Position numbers and translations under genes: made by a program
Notes under the pieces: model-generated
What the model was told of the DNA's origin: nothing
The model's input: only the letters and a program-made list of their open reading frames with translations
Databases searched by the model: none
Shown: positions 34,393 through 43,057 of the stretch, in pieces
Layout: each line of letters opens with the position of its first letter
Numbering within the stretch: the stretch's first letter is position 1
Origin: Geodermatophilus sp. TF02-6
GTDB lineage: Bacteria; Actinomycetota; Actinomycetes; Mycobacteriales; Geodermatophilaceae
Assembly: GCF_003319115.1 (NCBI RefSeq)
Contig: NZ_QOHF01000010.1
Span: 98,887-162,886 of the forward strand
Length of the DNA: 64,000 bases
Reading direction: 5' to 3'

Positions 34393-35517
34393 GTGACGGA
34401 GCAGGAGGACAAGACCTCCTACAGCCCGACCTCGTACAGCCCGGAGGACCTGCTCCTCGCCATCGAGGAGTGCTTCGACCGGGGGTGGACCGACGGGCTG
34501 CCCGTGGTGCCGCCGATCCCGAGCCTGGTGCGCCGGTTCCTCGAGCACACCGACCGCTCGCCGTCCGAGGTCGTGTGGCGGATGAGCCAGGTCAAACGCG
34601 GCTGCACCGTCGAGGCCGCCGCGGTCAACGCCGCGATGGCCGGCTGCCGGCCCGAGTACCTCCCGGTGGTGCTGGCCGCGCTGGAGGCGGTCGTCGACGA
34701 GGGCTGGCCCGGGCACGGCGGGTGGCAGAGCACCACCGGCGGTGGCCCGCTGCTCGTGGTCAACGGGCCGGTGCGCGCCGAGCTGGGCTTCAACGCCGAA
34801 GGCAACGTCTTCGGCCCCGGGTTCCGGGCGAACGCGACGGTGGGCCGGGCCGTCCGGCTGGTCGTCCTGAACGCGTACGGGATCCGGCCGCACGAGCTGG
34901 ACCAGTCCACCCAGGGGTTCCCCGGCAAGTACAGCCTGTGCATCGCGGAGAACGAGGAGGACAGCCCCTGGGAGCCGCTGCACGTCGAGCTGGGGCACGC
35001 GGCCGACGTCAGCACGGTGTCGGCGGTGCACACGCGCAGCACCGAGCACGTCGACAACCGCAACACCGGTGACGCCCGGGCGGTCCTCAACGACATCGCC
35101 GACACCGTGGCGCGGATCGGGCCGATGACCCGGCGGTACCGGCGGGTCGTGGTCGTCGTCGGTCCGGAGCACGCGCAGCAGCTGGCCGGTTCCGGGTTCT
35201 CCAAGCAGGACCTCAAGGAGTACCTGGTCGAGCACAGCAGCCGGACGGCGGGGGTGCTGCGCGCGGCCGGCCGGGCCGAGGCGACCGAGCTCTACCCCAG
35301 CCGGCAGGAGTCGGCGGGGGTCTTCGCCAGCACGACCGCGGCACCGGCGGAGGGGGGGCTCGCGTCGATCCCCGACGACGAGCCGGTCACGGTGCTGCGG
35401 TCGCCGGACGACGTCGTGGTCGTGGTGGCCGGGGCCGCCAATGCCGGGGTGACGACGGTGCTGCACACCCTCGGCTTCCCGCCGAAGACCCCGGGCAACG
35501 CGGTGGTCCGCCGCTGA
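34393..35517 (+). CDS. UGSC-associated conserved protein
   Basis: A 374-residue protein from GTG 34393, after GAGGAGCCGACGTC, on the same strand 55 nt behind the selenoprotein gene. I do not recognise a catalytic domain. Conserved-looking parts are D-G-L-P-V-V-P-P, two cysteines in R-G-C71-T-V-E-A-A-A-V-N-A-A-M-A-G-C85, and the Gly-rich S-T-T-G-G-G-P-L-L-V-V-N-G-P. The C-terminal 70 residues form an alpha/beta unit with P-D-D-V-V-V-V-V-A-G-A-A-N-A-G. The gene order suggests it works with the UGSC protein, perhaps as the larger subunit or as a redox partner through C71/C85. Confidence 0.7.
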   Translation: MTEQEDKTSYSPTSYSPEDLLLAIEECFDRGWTDGLPVVPPIPSLVRRFLEHTDRSPSEVVWRMSQVKRGCTVEAAAVNAAMAGCRPEYLPVVLAALEAVVDEGWPGHGGWQSTTGGGPLLVVNGPVRAELGFNAEGNVFGPGFRANATVGRAVRLVVLNAYGIRPHELDQSTQGFPGKYSLCIAENEEDSPWEPLHVELGHAADVSTVSAVHTRSTEHVDNRNTGDARAVLNDIADTVARIGPMTRRYRRVVVVVGPEHAQQLAGSGFSKQDLKEYLVEHSSRTAGVLRAAGRAEATELYPSRQESAGVFASTTAAPAEGGLASIPDDEPVTVLRSPDDVVVVVAGAANAGVTTVLHTLGFPPKTPGNAVVRR

Positions 35518-35675
35518 CCGACCGCTCGCCCGGTCCCCGAACCGTCGTCCCGACCCGCCGCTGAGGGCCATCGTGCGCCGGCCCGAGCGGTGAGCACGGT
35601 CGGCGGCTGCTCGGCTGCGGACGAGGGGTCGTCCGCACCGGCCGGAGCCCCTCCGTCCCCAGTACCCTGGCGCGG

Positions 35676-36356
35676 GTGGGAGATCCCGATCCCGCGCCGG
35701 CCCCGGGGCGCCGGCGACGCCGGGTGGAGCTGGTCACGGCCATCGCCGCTGCGGTCGTGGGGCTGAGCGCCCTGGTGGCCGCGACGACGGGGGACGACGC
35801 CCACCCGGCCGGCGCGACCCCGGCCACCGAGACGGCGACCGACGGTGCGACCTCGACGCCGGCGCCGGCGCCGTCCCCCGCCGGAGAGTCCGCACCGGCG
35901 CCACCGCAGACGGTCACCGGCCTCATCGCGGACCTGACGGCGCGACCGGACGCCGCCGGACCGGCCGGCTCCCTGCTGCGGGACGGGCTGCAGGGCCTCC
36001 TCTCCGGCGACGAGGGCGTGCGCGAGCGGTCGGCCCTGCAGGTGCTGCCCATCGTCATCAGCGGTCAGGGGCTCGACCCCCGGTACGCCACCGCGACCCG
36101 GCTCGCGCTGTTCCGCACGATGACCGGCCTCGCGCCGGCGCCCTCAGCGCCGACCGGGCCCCCGTCGTGCCTGCAGGTCGGCCGGGGGACGCCGCCCGCG
36201 GAGGTGCAGAACTACGCAGGGCAGATCGTCGACCAGCTGCCGGCCTGGCAGGCCGACGGGTTCCCCGCCGACGAGGCCGCCCGACTGCAGGAACTCCTCA
36301 CCCCCGTGACGGACGGGCGGGCCACCCTCGACCTCGTCCCGTGCTCGGGCGGGTGA
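35676..36356 (+). CDS. Hypothetical membrane-anchored extracytoplasmic protein
   Basis: A 226-residue protein. An Arg cluster (R-R-R-R-R) precedes a hydrophobic segment at about 19-36, then a Thr/Pro/Ala-rich linker (40-78) and a helical domain with two cysteines (P-S-C-L and V-P-C-S), probably disulphide-bonded outside the cell. The start is GTG 35676 with a TACCCT -10-like element 8 nt before it and no ribosome site, so it is likely leaderless. The family is not recognised. Confidence 0.65.
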   Translation: MGDPDPAPAPGRRRRRVELVTAIAAAVVGLSALVAATTGDDAHPAGATPATETATDGATSTPAPAPSPAGESAPAPPQTVTGLIADLTARPDAAGPAGSLLRDGLQGLLSGDEGVRERSALQVLPIVISGQGLDPRYATATRLALFRTMTGLAPAPSAPTGPPSCLQVGRGTPPAEVQNYAGQIVDQLPAWQADGFPADEAARLQELLTPVTDGRATLDLVPCSGG

Positions 36357-36931
36357 CCCGACCGGGCACGGACGTGCCGGGAGTCGCGCGACGGCGGGGA
36401 TCCCGGTCCCCCGACGCCCGGGCGGTCCGGGCCGTCCTCGGAAGGCACGGTGCGGCAGGAGCTGTCGAGCGCTCGACCGGTGCGGCGCCCGTGTCCCATC
36501 GCTGAGACGGACGACGTCGGGGCGAACGAGCCGCACGCGCTGATCACCGGACCCCAGGACCGCTCCCTCCGCCAGCTCGGTGGGGAGACCGACCGATCGA
36601 GGAGTGCGAACAGCGCATCGAGCGGACCGAGCACTCCTCGGAAGAGTCGGTCCGGTAGGGCGTCGTCCCGGACGGTGTGACGCCGCCCGCCGCTCCCGGC
36701 ACAGGGGAGGTGCCGATCCGGAGTCGGCGTGGCCAGCCGGGCACAACGCGCACTTCACGTGAGGATACGGACACCCACCGTTGTTGTGCGCGCCACCGCC
36801 TGGTGGCCGAAGCGCTCCTGGCCCGCTTCCCGCGTGCACCGGAGCTCGACGCGCGCCCGGCCGCCGCCGGTGCGGCGGCCGGGCCGGCGTGCGCACCGCG
36901 CCCGGACGACTCGATCGAAGGGGACCCCTCC
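36357..36931. other. Intergenic region with no recognised gene
   Basis: Short open frames exist on both strands, but none has protein-like composition or a ribosome site. The stretch 36740-36785 is locally AT-richer and may hold the promoter of the small membrane gene at 36932. Confidence 0.45.
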
Positions 36932-37120
36932 GTGCTGCTCCTCGTGCTGGTCCTCGACGTCGCCCTCGTCCTGGCCGGCATGGCGGCTGTGATCGCGGCC
37001 GCCCACCTGCTCTTCCCCGAGGCGCGCGGCGCGGCGGCGGCCGAGGGTGCGGTGACCGGCCGCCGCCGCGCACCGGTCGACCCGAACGAGGCCGCCCGGG
37101 CCGCGGGCAGCCGGGGCTGA
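36932..37120 (+). CDS. Small membrane protein (62 residues)
   Basis: GTG 36932 follows GAAGGGGACCCCTCC. A 25-residue hydrophobic segment begins at once (L-L-L-V-L-V-L-D-V-A-L-V-L), followed by an Ala/Arg-rich cytoplasmic tail. The function is unknown. It is supported by the ribosome site, the clear membrane helix and the clean stop. Confidence 0.5.
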   Translation: MLLLVLVLDVALVLAGMAAVIAAAHLLFPEARGAAAAEGAVTGRRRAPVDPNEAARAAGSRG

Positions 37121-37303
37121 GCGCGGCCGTCCGGTGGGCAGGGTCCGCGCGGTCGGCAGCCGTCGGCCCCCGACCTCGGCGCCCGCACCCACGAGGAACG
37201 GCGATCGTGGTCACCGCGGAGAGACGTGGGTGATCACCCCGCCCGGCGCCGTCCCGCCCATCGGCCGAGCGAGGTCGGCGCATGCGTGAGCAGGAGCGCG
37301 GTT

Positions 37304-37323
37304 ACTCAAGTAACTACTTGAGT
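37304..37323. promoter_or_regulatory. Palindromic operator of ArsR-type regulator
   Basis: ACTCAAGTA (37304-37312) and TACTTGAGT (37315-37323) form a perfect 9-bp inverted repeat with a 2-nt centre, 31 nt before the regulator start. ArsR proteins commonly bind such sites and repress themselves. A TACGGT -10-like box lies at 37341-37346. Confidence 0.65.
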
Positions 37324-37353
37324 GTTGGCCGTTCGACCGCTACGGTCGGCCGG

Positions 37354-37677
37354 GTGCCTGCCAGCTCCAACGTCCTCGACCGCGCCTTCCACGCGCTCTC
37401 CGACCCCGGCCGCCGGCGGATGCTCGAGCAGCTCGCCGAGGGGCCGGCGTCGGTCAGCGAGCTGGCCCGTCCGCTGCGGATGTCGCTGGCCGCGGTGGTG
37501 CAGCACGTGCAGGTGCTCGAGGCCGGCGGGCTGATCGAGTCGCGCAAGACCGGCCGGGTGCGCACCTGCACCCTCAGCGAGCGCGGCATGCGCTCGACCG
37601 AGCAGTGGCTCACCGACCGGCGCACCGTCTGGGAGCGCCGGCTCGACCTGGCCACCGTGCTGGACGAGACGGCGTGA
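37354..37677 (+). CDS. ArsR-family winged-helix regulator
   Basis: A 107-residue protein from GTG 37354, probably leaderless because no ribosome site is present. The winged helix is seen in R-A-F-H-A-L-S-D-P-G-R-R-R-M-L-E-Q-L, S-V-S-E-L-A-R-P-L-R-M-S-L-A-A-V-V-Q-H-V and the wing R-K-T-G-R-V-R-T. No metal-binding cysteine motif is visible, as in the SdpR-like group that usually controls an SRPBCC or SnoaL gene next to it. Here that neighbour is broken. Confidence 0.85.
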   Translation: MPASSNVLDRAFHALSDPGRRRMLEQLAEGPASVSELARPLRMSLAAVVQHVQVLEAGGLIESRKTGRVRTCTLSERGMRSTEQWLTDRRTVWERRLDLATVLDETA

Positions 37678-37955
37678 GCGCCGAGCAGGATCGCGCGACC
37701 TGGTCGAGGAGCGCGTGCGCGCCGTCCGCGGCCGCGACAGCGCCACCCTGGCCACCCGTCCGGCCGACGACGTCGTCACCTTCGGCGTGCTGCCGCCGCT
37801 GACCACGCGCGGCAGCCGGGCCACCGTCGACCACCTGCGGGCGTGGTTCGCCGGGTACGAGGGCCCGATCGACTACTCGGTGCGCGACGTGCAGGTCGGC
37901 GCCGACGGCGACCTCGGCTCCTGCTCGTTCCTCTACCACGTCGGCGGCACGCCAG
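37674..37955 (+). pseudogene. SnoaL/NTF2-like (DUF4440-type) protein, frameshifted and truncated
   Basis: Starting with GTGA overlapping the regulator stop, the first codons read M-S-A-E-Q-D, then the frame shifts near 37697 to give L-V-E-E-R-V-R-A-V-R-G-R-D-S, T-F-G-V-L-P-P-L and S-C-S-F-L-Y-H-V-G-G-T. These are typical of ketosteroid-isomerase-like proteins. The last third is missing where the opposite-strand nuclease gene begins, so the gene lost its 3' end by deletion. Confidence 0.65.
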
Positions 37956-40900
37956 GCTGTCCGCTCCGACGCGAGCCCCGGTCGCGCTCCCGGCCGAGGG
38001 CCTGCTGGTCGCCATCGACGACGGTCGCCATCTCGACGAGCCGGCACAGCGCGTTGACCTGGCGCAGCTGCTCCGGCGTCCGGACGGCGGCGTCGAGCAG
38101 CTGCTCGCCCATCACCACGACGGCCAGCGCCTTGGCCCGCGACACCGCCACGTTGAGCCGGTGCAGGTCGTAGAGGAACTCGACGCCGCGGGGAGCGTCG
38201 TCGGCGCTGGAGGACGTCATCGAGTAGACGACGACCGGCGCCTCCTGGCCCTGGAACCGGTCCACGGTCCCGACCCGGGCGCCGTCGGGCAGCAGCCCGC
38301 GGATCCGCGCGACCTGGTCGTTGTACGGCGCGACCACCAGCACGTCGTCCGGCCCGATTCCGGACCGCTCCCCCGCGGCGTCGACCCAGCCGACCCCCTG
38401 CAGCGACCGCCACAGCTCGGCGACGGCCGCCGCCTCCTCGGACGACGCCGCCGCCGACGCCCGCGTGTGCTCGACGAACCGGACGGCCAGCCCGCTGGCC
38501 CAGCCGTCCACCGCGATCCGCTCACGCCCGGACGCCGACTCCAGCCGCCCCTCGTACGCCAGATCGGACACGAACGCGGTCAACCGCGGGTGCATCCGGT
38601 AGGTCCGGTCGAGGAAGACGCCGCGGTCCTCCGGCACGGTCGGGTGCCCCTCGAGCAGGTGCTCGAGCGCGGAGAGCCCCGAGTCGCCGGGGTGCACGGC
38701 CTGCGTCGGCTGCGCCAGCTGCTGCGGGTCGCCGAGCAGCACCAGCGACCTCGCCGAGCGGGCGACGGCGAGGGCGTTGGCCAGCGAGAACTGCCCGGCC
38801 TCGTCGACCACCAGGACGTCGACCGCCTCGGCCAGGTCCGGCCGGCACCAGAACCACGCCGTCCCGCCGACCAGCGACGCCGACCCGTCGAGCAGCCGCG
38901 CCGCCACCTCGGCGGCGTCCTTGGACCAGTCCACCCCGGGCGCGCCGCAGGCCTGGTGCTCCTCGCACTTCTGCAGCGCCGGCCGGCCGACCGCGGAGAG
39001 CACGTTGCCGATCACCGCGTGGGACGTCGCCGTGACGCCCACCTTCTTCCCGGCGTCGAGCAGCGCGCGGATCAGCCGGGACGCCGCCCGCGTCTTGCCG
39101 CTGCCCGGCGGCCCCTGCACCGCGAGCACCTGCCCGTCCAGCGCCAGCCCGAGCCGGACGACGGCGTCCCCGGCCTCCTCCCCCGGCAGCCGCCGGGTGT
39201 CCGCGGGGACGACGCGGTCGAGCAGCGCGCGCCCGAGGCACGGCCGGCCGGCGAGGACGTCGTCCGCCGTCGCGGCGATCGACTCGCGCAGGGGCTTGTC
39301 GTCGAGCGGACCCTCCGGCCCGAGCCCGCGGGACGCCGCCGGCGGCCGAGTGCTCTTGACCACGAGCCGGCCGGCGACGGCGTCGATCTCCCGCACCTCG
39401 CCGATCCGCGCCCGGGTGTCGACGTCGAAGGCCTTGGACCCGACCGACAGCTTGGTGTCCTGCGGCGGGAAGGTGAACGCGTAGAGCTTGCTGCGCTTCT
39501 CGGTGCCGACCTCGACGCCGCTGGAGAGCCCGCCGAGCGCGGTGCGGTCCTCGACGAGCTGCTCGTCCTCCAGTTCGCCGCGGGAGAAGAACTCCCACCA
39601 GCCGGGCCGGGCCTCGCGGCGGTGCCACTGCACCAGGTCGCCGAGCAGCGGGTGGCCGGCGTCGTGCAGACGCTCGACCAGGGCCTGCTCCGCGACCTCG
39701 GCGTCCGACCGCGGCGCCGGCACGGCGAGCTCGGCGACCGTCGGCCGGGGCAGCGGACCGTGCGACGCCGCCAACTCGGCCCGCTGGTTCTCCAGCCAGT
39801 CGTGCAGCTCGCGGGTGGAGTCGACGTCGTCGCGGTTGTAGTCCTCGATGGCCTGCAGGCGGCCCGGGTCGCGGTCGACCAGCCACTTCTCGTACTCGAC
39901 GACGCTGGACATCGCGTCGGCGACGTCACCGGTGTGCGCCCGCCCGTAGCAGGCCTCGACCTTCTTGATCGAGTAGGACTGCGTGCTGATCCGCATCGAC
40001 TGGCGCACGACGGGCAGCAGGTCGACGAACCGCTCGGCGCGCAGCAGCTGGTCGAGCTCGGCCTCGCGGACGCCGTACCGACCGGTGAGCCGCTTGAGCG
40101 CGCTGACCTCGTAGGCGGCGTAGTGGTAGACGTGCATGCCGGGGTCTTCCCGCCAGCCCGCGACGACCCGGTCGACCAGCTCTGCGACCATGCGGCGTTC
40201 CTCGGCGGCGTCGTGCGCCCACAGGGCGGTGAACCGCCCGGCGCGGTCGCCGAGGCCGGCCAGGTACTCCAGCCCCCGGCCGTCGCCGGAGAGCGGGTCG
40301 CCCTCGAAGTCGAGGTAGAGGTCGCCGGGGCTGGGCTCGGGCAGCCGCAGCAGCCCCTGGGCCGGCTGGGGCGACAGCAGGGTGCGGGTCGGCGCACCGG
40401 CGACGCGGCCGCGCAGCTGCTCGCGGGCCTGCTCGCGCAGCCGCTCTCGGGTGGCCCTGCCGATGCCGGTGGCCCCGAGGACGTCGTCGGTCGCGTCGGC
40501 GAGCTGCTCGAGGGTGGCGACGCCGGCGGCGAGCAGGGCGGTGCGCTGGTCGCGGCGCATGCCGGCGACCAGGCTCAGGTCGTCGCCGGCGCGCAGCTCG
40601 GCGGCGCAGCGCGGCTGCCAGGTGCACCGGTCGCAGTGCGCGACGGGCACCGGCCCGGTGGCCGGGACGTCGACGACGAAGCCCTCGAGCCGGGTGCGGG
40701 CGCGGCGGGCGTAGGCGGCGACGTCCACCAGCCGCCACGGACGCGACTCGCCGTCCCCGGTGACCACGCAGACCCGCTCGGGTGCGCGGCCCTGCAGCGT
40801 GGCGAGCCGGTCGGCGTAGGTGGCCATCTGCAGCAGCGCCGGCACCGTGACGCGGCGGGCCAGCTTGGCGTCGGCGACCTCGTAGGACCACCTCCCCAGG

Positions 40901-41256
40901 TCGGACGGCGCCGGCGTGCGCAGCAGGAAGTCGGCCTGCCCGCCCCAGGTGCCGTCGAACAGCGTGGCCTGGTGGACGACGTCGACGCCGGCGCGCATCG
41001 CCTCGACGGTGGCGGCCTCGCTGCGGCCGTGCAGCCGGGCCACGGTGAGCCCCTGCTCCTCGAGGGACTCCAGGTAGCGCAGCTCGTGGGCGATGCCGAG
41101 GTCGGCGACGAGCACCGTCTGGTCGCTGACGCCCTCGGCCGGGGGCTGCAGCCGGCCGTCGGCGACGGCGAGGTCGAGCGCGGTGAGGTGGGTGCACTCC
41201 TGGTGCCGGGTCAGGTCGGTGGGGCTGAGGACCAGCCGGCCGTCGAGGCGGTACAC
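37933..41256 (-). CDS. TM0106-type RecB-like nuclease fused to SF1 helicase
   Basis: A 1107-residue protein from GTG 41256. The N-terminal RecB-like part has E-V-A-D-A-K and a C-D-R-C-T-W-Q-P-R-C cluster that may bind iron-sulphur or zinc. An RNase H/DEDD-like part follows (Y-L-D-F-E-G-D-P near 313; E-D-Y-N-R-D-D-V). The C-terminal SF1 helicase has Q-G-P-P-G-S-G-K-T at 714-722, V-V-D-E-A-G near 816, L-L-G-D-P-Q-Q and V-A-V-S-R-A-K. It is a DNA or RNA processing enzyme often near defence genes. The last 20 residues (after about 37990) read antisense to the SnoaL remnant, and the stop is TAG; the natural stop was probably lost in the same deletion. Confidence 0.85.
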   Translation of the reverse strand: MYRLDGRLVLSPTDLTRHQECTHLTALDLAVADGRLQPPAEGVSDQTVLVADLGIAHELRYLESLEEQGLTVARLHGRSEAATVEAMRAGVDVVHQATLFDGTWGGQADFLLRTPAPSDLGRWSYEVADAKLARRVTVPALLQMATYADRLATLQGRAPERVCVVTGDGESRPWRLVDVAAYARRARTRLEGFVVDVPATGPVPVAHCDRCTWQPRCAAELRAGDDLSLVAGMRRDQRTALLAAGVATLEQLADATDDVLGATGIGRATRERLREQAREQLRGRVAGAPTRTLLSPQPAQGLLRLPEPSPGDLYLDFEGDPLSGDGRGLEYLAGLGDRAGRFTALWAHDAAEERRMVAELVDRVVAGWREDPGMHVYHYAAYEVSALKRLTGRYGVREAELDQLLRAERFVDLLPVVRQSMRISTQSYSIKKVEACYGRAHTGDVADAMSSVVEYEKWLVDRDPGRLQAIEDYNRDDVDSTRELHDWLENQRAELAASHGPLPRPTVAELAVPAPRSDAEVAEQALVERLHDAGHPLLGDLVQWHRREARPGWWEFFSRGELEDEQLVEDRTALGGLSSGVEVGTEKRSKLYAFTFPPQDTKLSVGSKAFDVDTRARIGEVREIDAVAGRLVVKSTRPPAASRGLGPEGPLDDKPLRESIAATADDVLAGRPCLGRALLDRVVPADTRRLPGEEAGDAVVRLGLALDGQVLAVQGPPGSGKTRAASRLIRALLDAGKKVGVTATSHAVIGNVLSAVGRPALQKCEEHQACGAPGVDWSKDAAEVAARLLDGSASLVGGTAWFWCRPDLAEAVDVLVVDEAGQFSLANALAVARSARSLVLLGDPQQLAQPTQAVHPGDSGLSALEHLLEGHPTVPEDRGVFLDRTYRMHPRLTAFVSDLAYEGRLESASGRERIAVDGWASGLAVRFVEHTRASAAASSEEAAAVAELWRSLQGVGWVDAAGERSGIGPDDVLVVAPYNDQVARIRGLLPDGARVGTVDRFQGQEAPVVVYSMTSSSADDAPRGVEFLYDLHRLNVAVSRAKALAVVVMGEQLLDAAVRTPEQLRQVNALCRLVEMATVVDGDQQALGRERDRGSRRSGQPGVPPTW

Positions 41257-41434
41257 GGCTCAGCGCCCGGTCGGCCGGACGGCGGCGAGTGGGTGCGGCA
41301 ACGATCCCCCGGGGTGCGGCGTGCGGAACCGGGAGGACCGTGCCACGGACGGCGCCGACCCGAGCGTTCCCACGCCGACCGGCCGCTGCCGTCGTCCGGC
41401 TTCCGTCCGTCGGCCGCCGGGGCGGGGCCCGCGG

Positions 41435-42082
41435 TCAGCCGGGCAGGGAGGTCACCGGCACGTCGTAGGGCCGGGAGAGCACGCCGGTGCCGAAGGGGGC
41501 GAGCTCCTGCAGCAACGCCGTGTCACCGGTCGGCCGGGACGCCGCCGTGTGCCAGCCGCGCACCCTGGTCCGCGGCCCGGATCGGCCGAAGAGGGTCACG
41601 GTGCGCGCCACGGCGGTCGGATCGTGCCGGGCCGTAGAGGCCAGGCCGGCGAACTGCGCGCGGTGGAGCCCGGACGCCCACGCCTGCGGCAGGGTGTGGT
41701 CGTCCCCCGCGAAGAGGTCATCGGTCACTCCGAAACTGCGGGCCTGCGGCGCTCGCAGGTCGGCCACCGGCAGCGGTGGGGCCGTGCGGGTGGCCGTCAG
41801 CAGCCGGCGCTTCTCCACGTCGACCCGGTCGACGAGCCCTGTGCTGCGGAAGACCTCCAGCCAGGCGCCGTACCTCCGGTCGGAGAAGCAGCAGGAGCCG
41901 TCCGGCGCCGGCAGGTCGAACCGTCCCGGGTGGTCACTGGGCAGGCTGGAGAAGAACCACGGGGCCCGCGGTGTCCCGGTGACCGGGTCACGGGCGAGCA
42001 CGAGGCGGAACAGGGTGGCCCCGGGGTCGAGCGCCGTCCGCGGGAAGCCGGCGAGGTCGTCCGGCGGCTCGGTGGCCGGCAT
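41435..42082 (-). CDS. RES-domain toxin
   Basis: A 215-residue protein from ATG 42082, which overlaps the antitoxin TGA by one base (TGATG). RES features include L-F-R-L-V, G-R-F-D-L-P-A-P-D-G-S-C-C-F-S-D, the A-W-L-E-V-F-R region and a late S-T-A-R-H-D. RES toxins break down NAD+. It forms a module with the Xre/MbcA-like antitoxin directly upstream. Confidence 0.85.
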   Translation of the reverse strand: MPATEPPDDLAGFPRTALDPGATLFRLVLARDPVTGTPRAPWFFSSLPSDHPGRFDLPAPDGSCCFSDRRYGAWLEVFRSTGLVDRVDVEKRRLLTATRTAPPLPVADLRAPQARSFGVTDDLFAGDDHTLPQAWASGLHRAQFAGLASTARHDPTAVARTVTLFGRSGPRTRVRGWHTAASRPTGDTALLQELAPFGTGVLSRPYDVPVTSLPG

Positions 42083-42633
42083 CAGGCAGCGAGCGAGGAG
42101 GCCAAGTCCCGGGCGGCCGTCAAGACCGGCGCCACGCTGCCCTCGCGGAGCAGCTGCACCGGGCTCTGACCGTCCAGCTGCGGTTGGGGGGTCACCAGCC
42201 ACGACGCCAACGTCCAGCGGCTGGCCAGCTCTTCGGGAACCGCCCGCTGGACGGCGTCCAGGCCCGGCAGCACCCCGCCGCCGACGAACTGGAAGGCGGG
42301 GTACACCACTCGCCCCGAGCCGGTGGTCAGCGCCAGCAATCCCTTGCGCTTGTGCACCGCTTGACGGCTGACCGGTCGGCCACCGCGGGACAGCAGCCTG
42401 CCCACCGTGGTGGCGTCGTAGAACCCACCCAGGTGCTCGGTCCAGGCCTCGGCGGTGTCGAGGGCACTGTCGGCAGCCCGAGCGGCGAGGACGGCGAGGT
42501 CGGTGACCTGACCCAGCCGGGAGCCGTCCGGATCCCGCAGCTGCAGCTCCTGGAGCAGTGACTCGGCGAGCCGCGCATGGCTGGCCGGGACGGCGGCGGA
42601 CACGTCGAGGTGCTCGACCCCGGCTGCGCTCAC
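42082..42633 (-). CDS. Xre/MbcA/ParS-like antitoxin of RES toxin
   Basis: A 183-residue protein from GTG 42633, after GGGAGGTCTCCA. A helix-turn-helix is seen in Y-D-A-T-T-V-G-R-L-L, then R-P-V-S-R-Q-A-V-H-K-R. The C-terminal toxin-binding part (V-Y-P-A-F-Q-F, then W-L-V-T-P-Q-P-Q-L-D-G-Q-S-P-V-Q-L-L) is typical of MbcA-like antitoxins. The frame is open upstream, but only this start has a ribosome site. Confidence 0.82.
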   Translation of the reverse strand: MSAAGVEHLDVSAAVPASHARLAESLLQELQLRDPDGSRLGQVTDLAVLAARAADSALDTAEAWTEHLGGFYDATTVGRLLSRGGRPVSRQAVHKRKGLLALTTGSGRVVYPAFQFVGGGVLPGLDAVQRAVPEELASRWTLASWLVTPQPQLDGQSPVQLLREGSVAPVLTAARDLASSLAA

Positions 42634-42651
42634 TGGAGACCTCCCTGCTCT

Positions 42652-42691
42652 GTCAACCGTGTCAACCCGGACGGTACCCGGTTGGTCAACC
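42652..42691 (-). promoter_or_regulatory. Repeated GGTTGAC motif upstream of Xre-RES operon
   Basis: On the minus strand GGTTGAC occurs three times (complement GTCAACC at 42652-42658, 42661-42667 and 42685-42691). The repeats contain TTGACA/TTGACC and could serve as -35 elements, as binding sites for the antitoxin HTH, or both. Confidence 0.45.
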
Positions 42692-42719
42692 TCGTCACCT
42701 GTCTTGTCCGGCCGGCCCC

Positions 42720-43057
42720 TCACGACCACTCGACGAGACCGGCCCTCGACTCCCGGTCGGTCCGAGTCGCCAGGCAGGTGCCCAGGACGGTCCGCAGCCG
42801 AGGTGGGCCGCTCGAGTCCGCGGTCAGCGCCGGCGCTGACCAGCAGCAGACCGGAGTGCTCGACGATGCCCGTCGGAGGAGTCCGCGACGTTCTCCGTGA
42901 GGACGATGCAACCGTTCTCGCGGGCTCAGCACACCACCTCGACGTCCGCCCGGCCGATCACGTCGGGCATCTCGACGACGGCGACGACGTCGTGGCCGCC
43001 GGCGAACAGCCGTTCGGCGAGCCGCCGCGGGTCCATCGCGTCGAGCAGGAGCCTCAC
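42720..43057 (-). pseudogene. DUF5615 PIN-like toxin remnant
   Basis: GTG 43057 overlaps the antitoxin stop (GTGA). The frame begins R-L-L-L-D-A-M-D-P-R-R-L-A-E-R-L and G-H-D-V-V-A-V-V-E-M-P-D-V, typical DUF5615, then hits TGA near 42928. The remaining parts, G-C-I-V-L-T-E-N-V-A-D and L-R-T-V-L-G-T-C-L, lie in other frames. It is a frameshifted toxin remnant. Confidence 0.65.
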
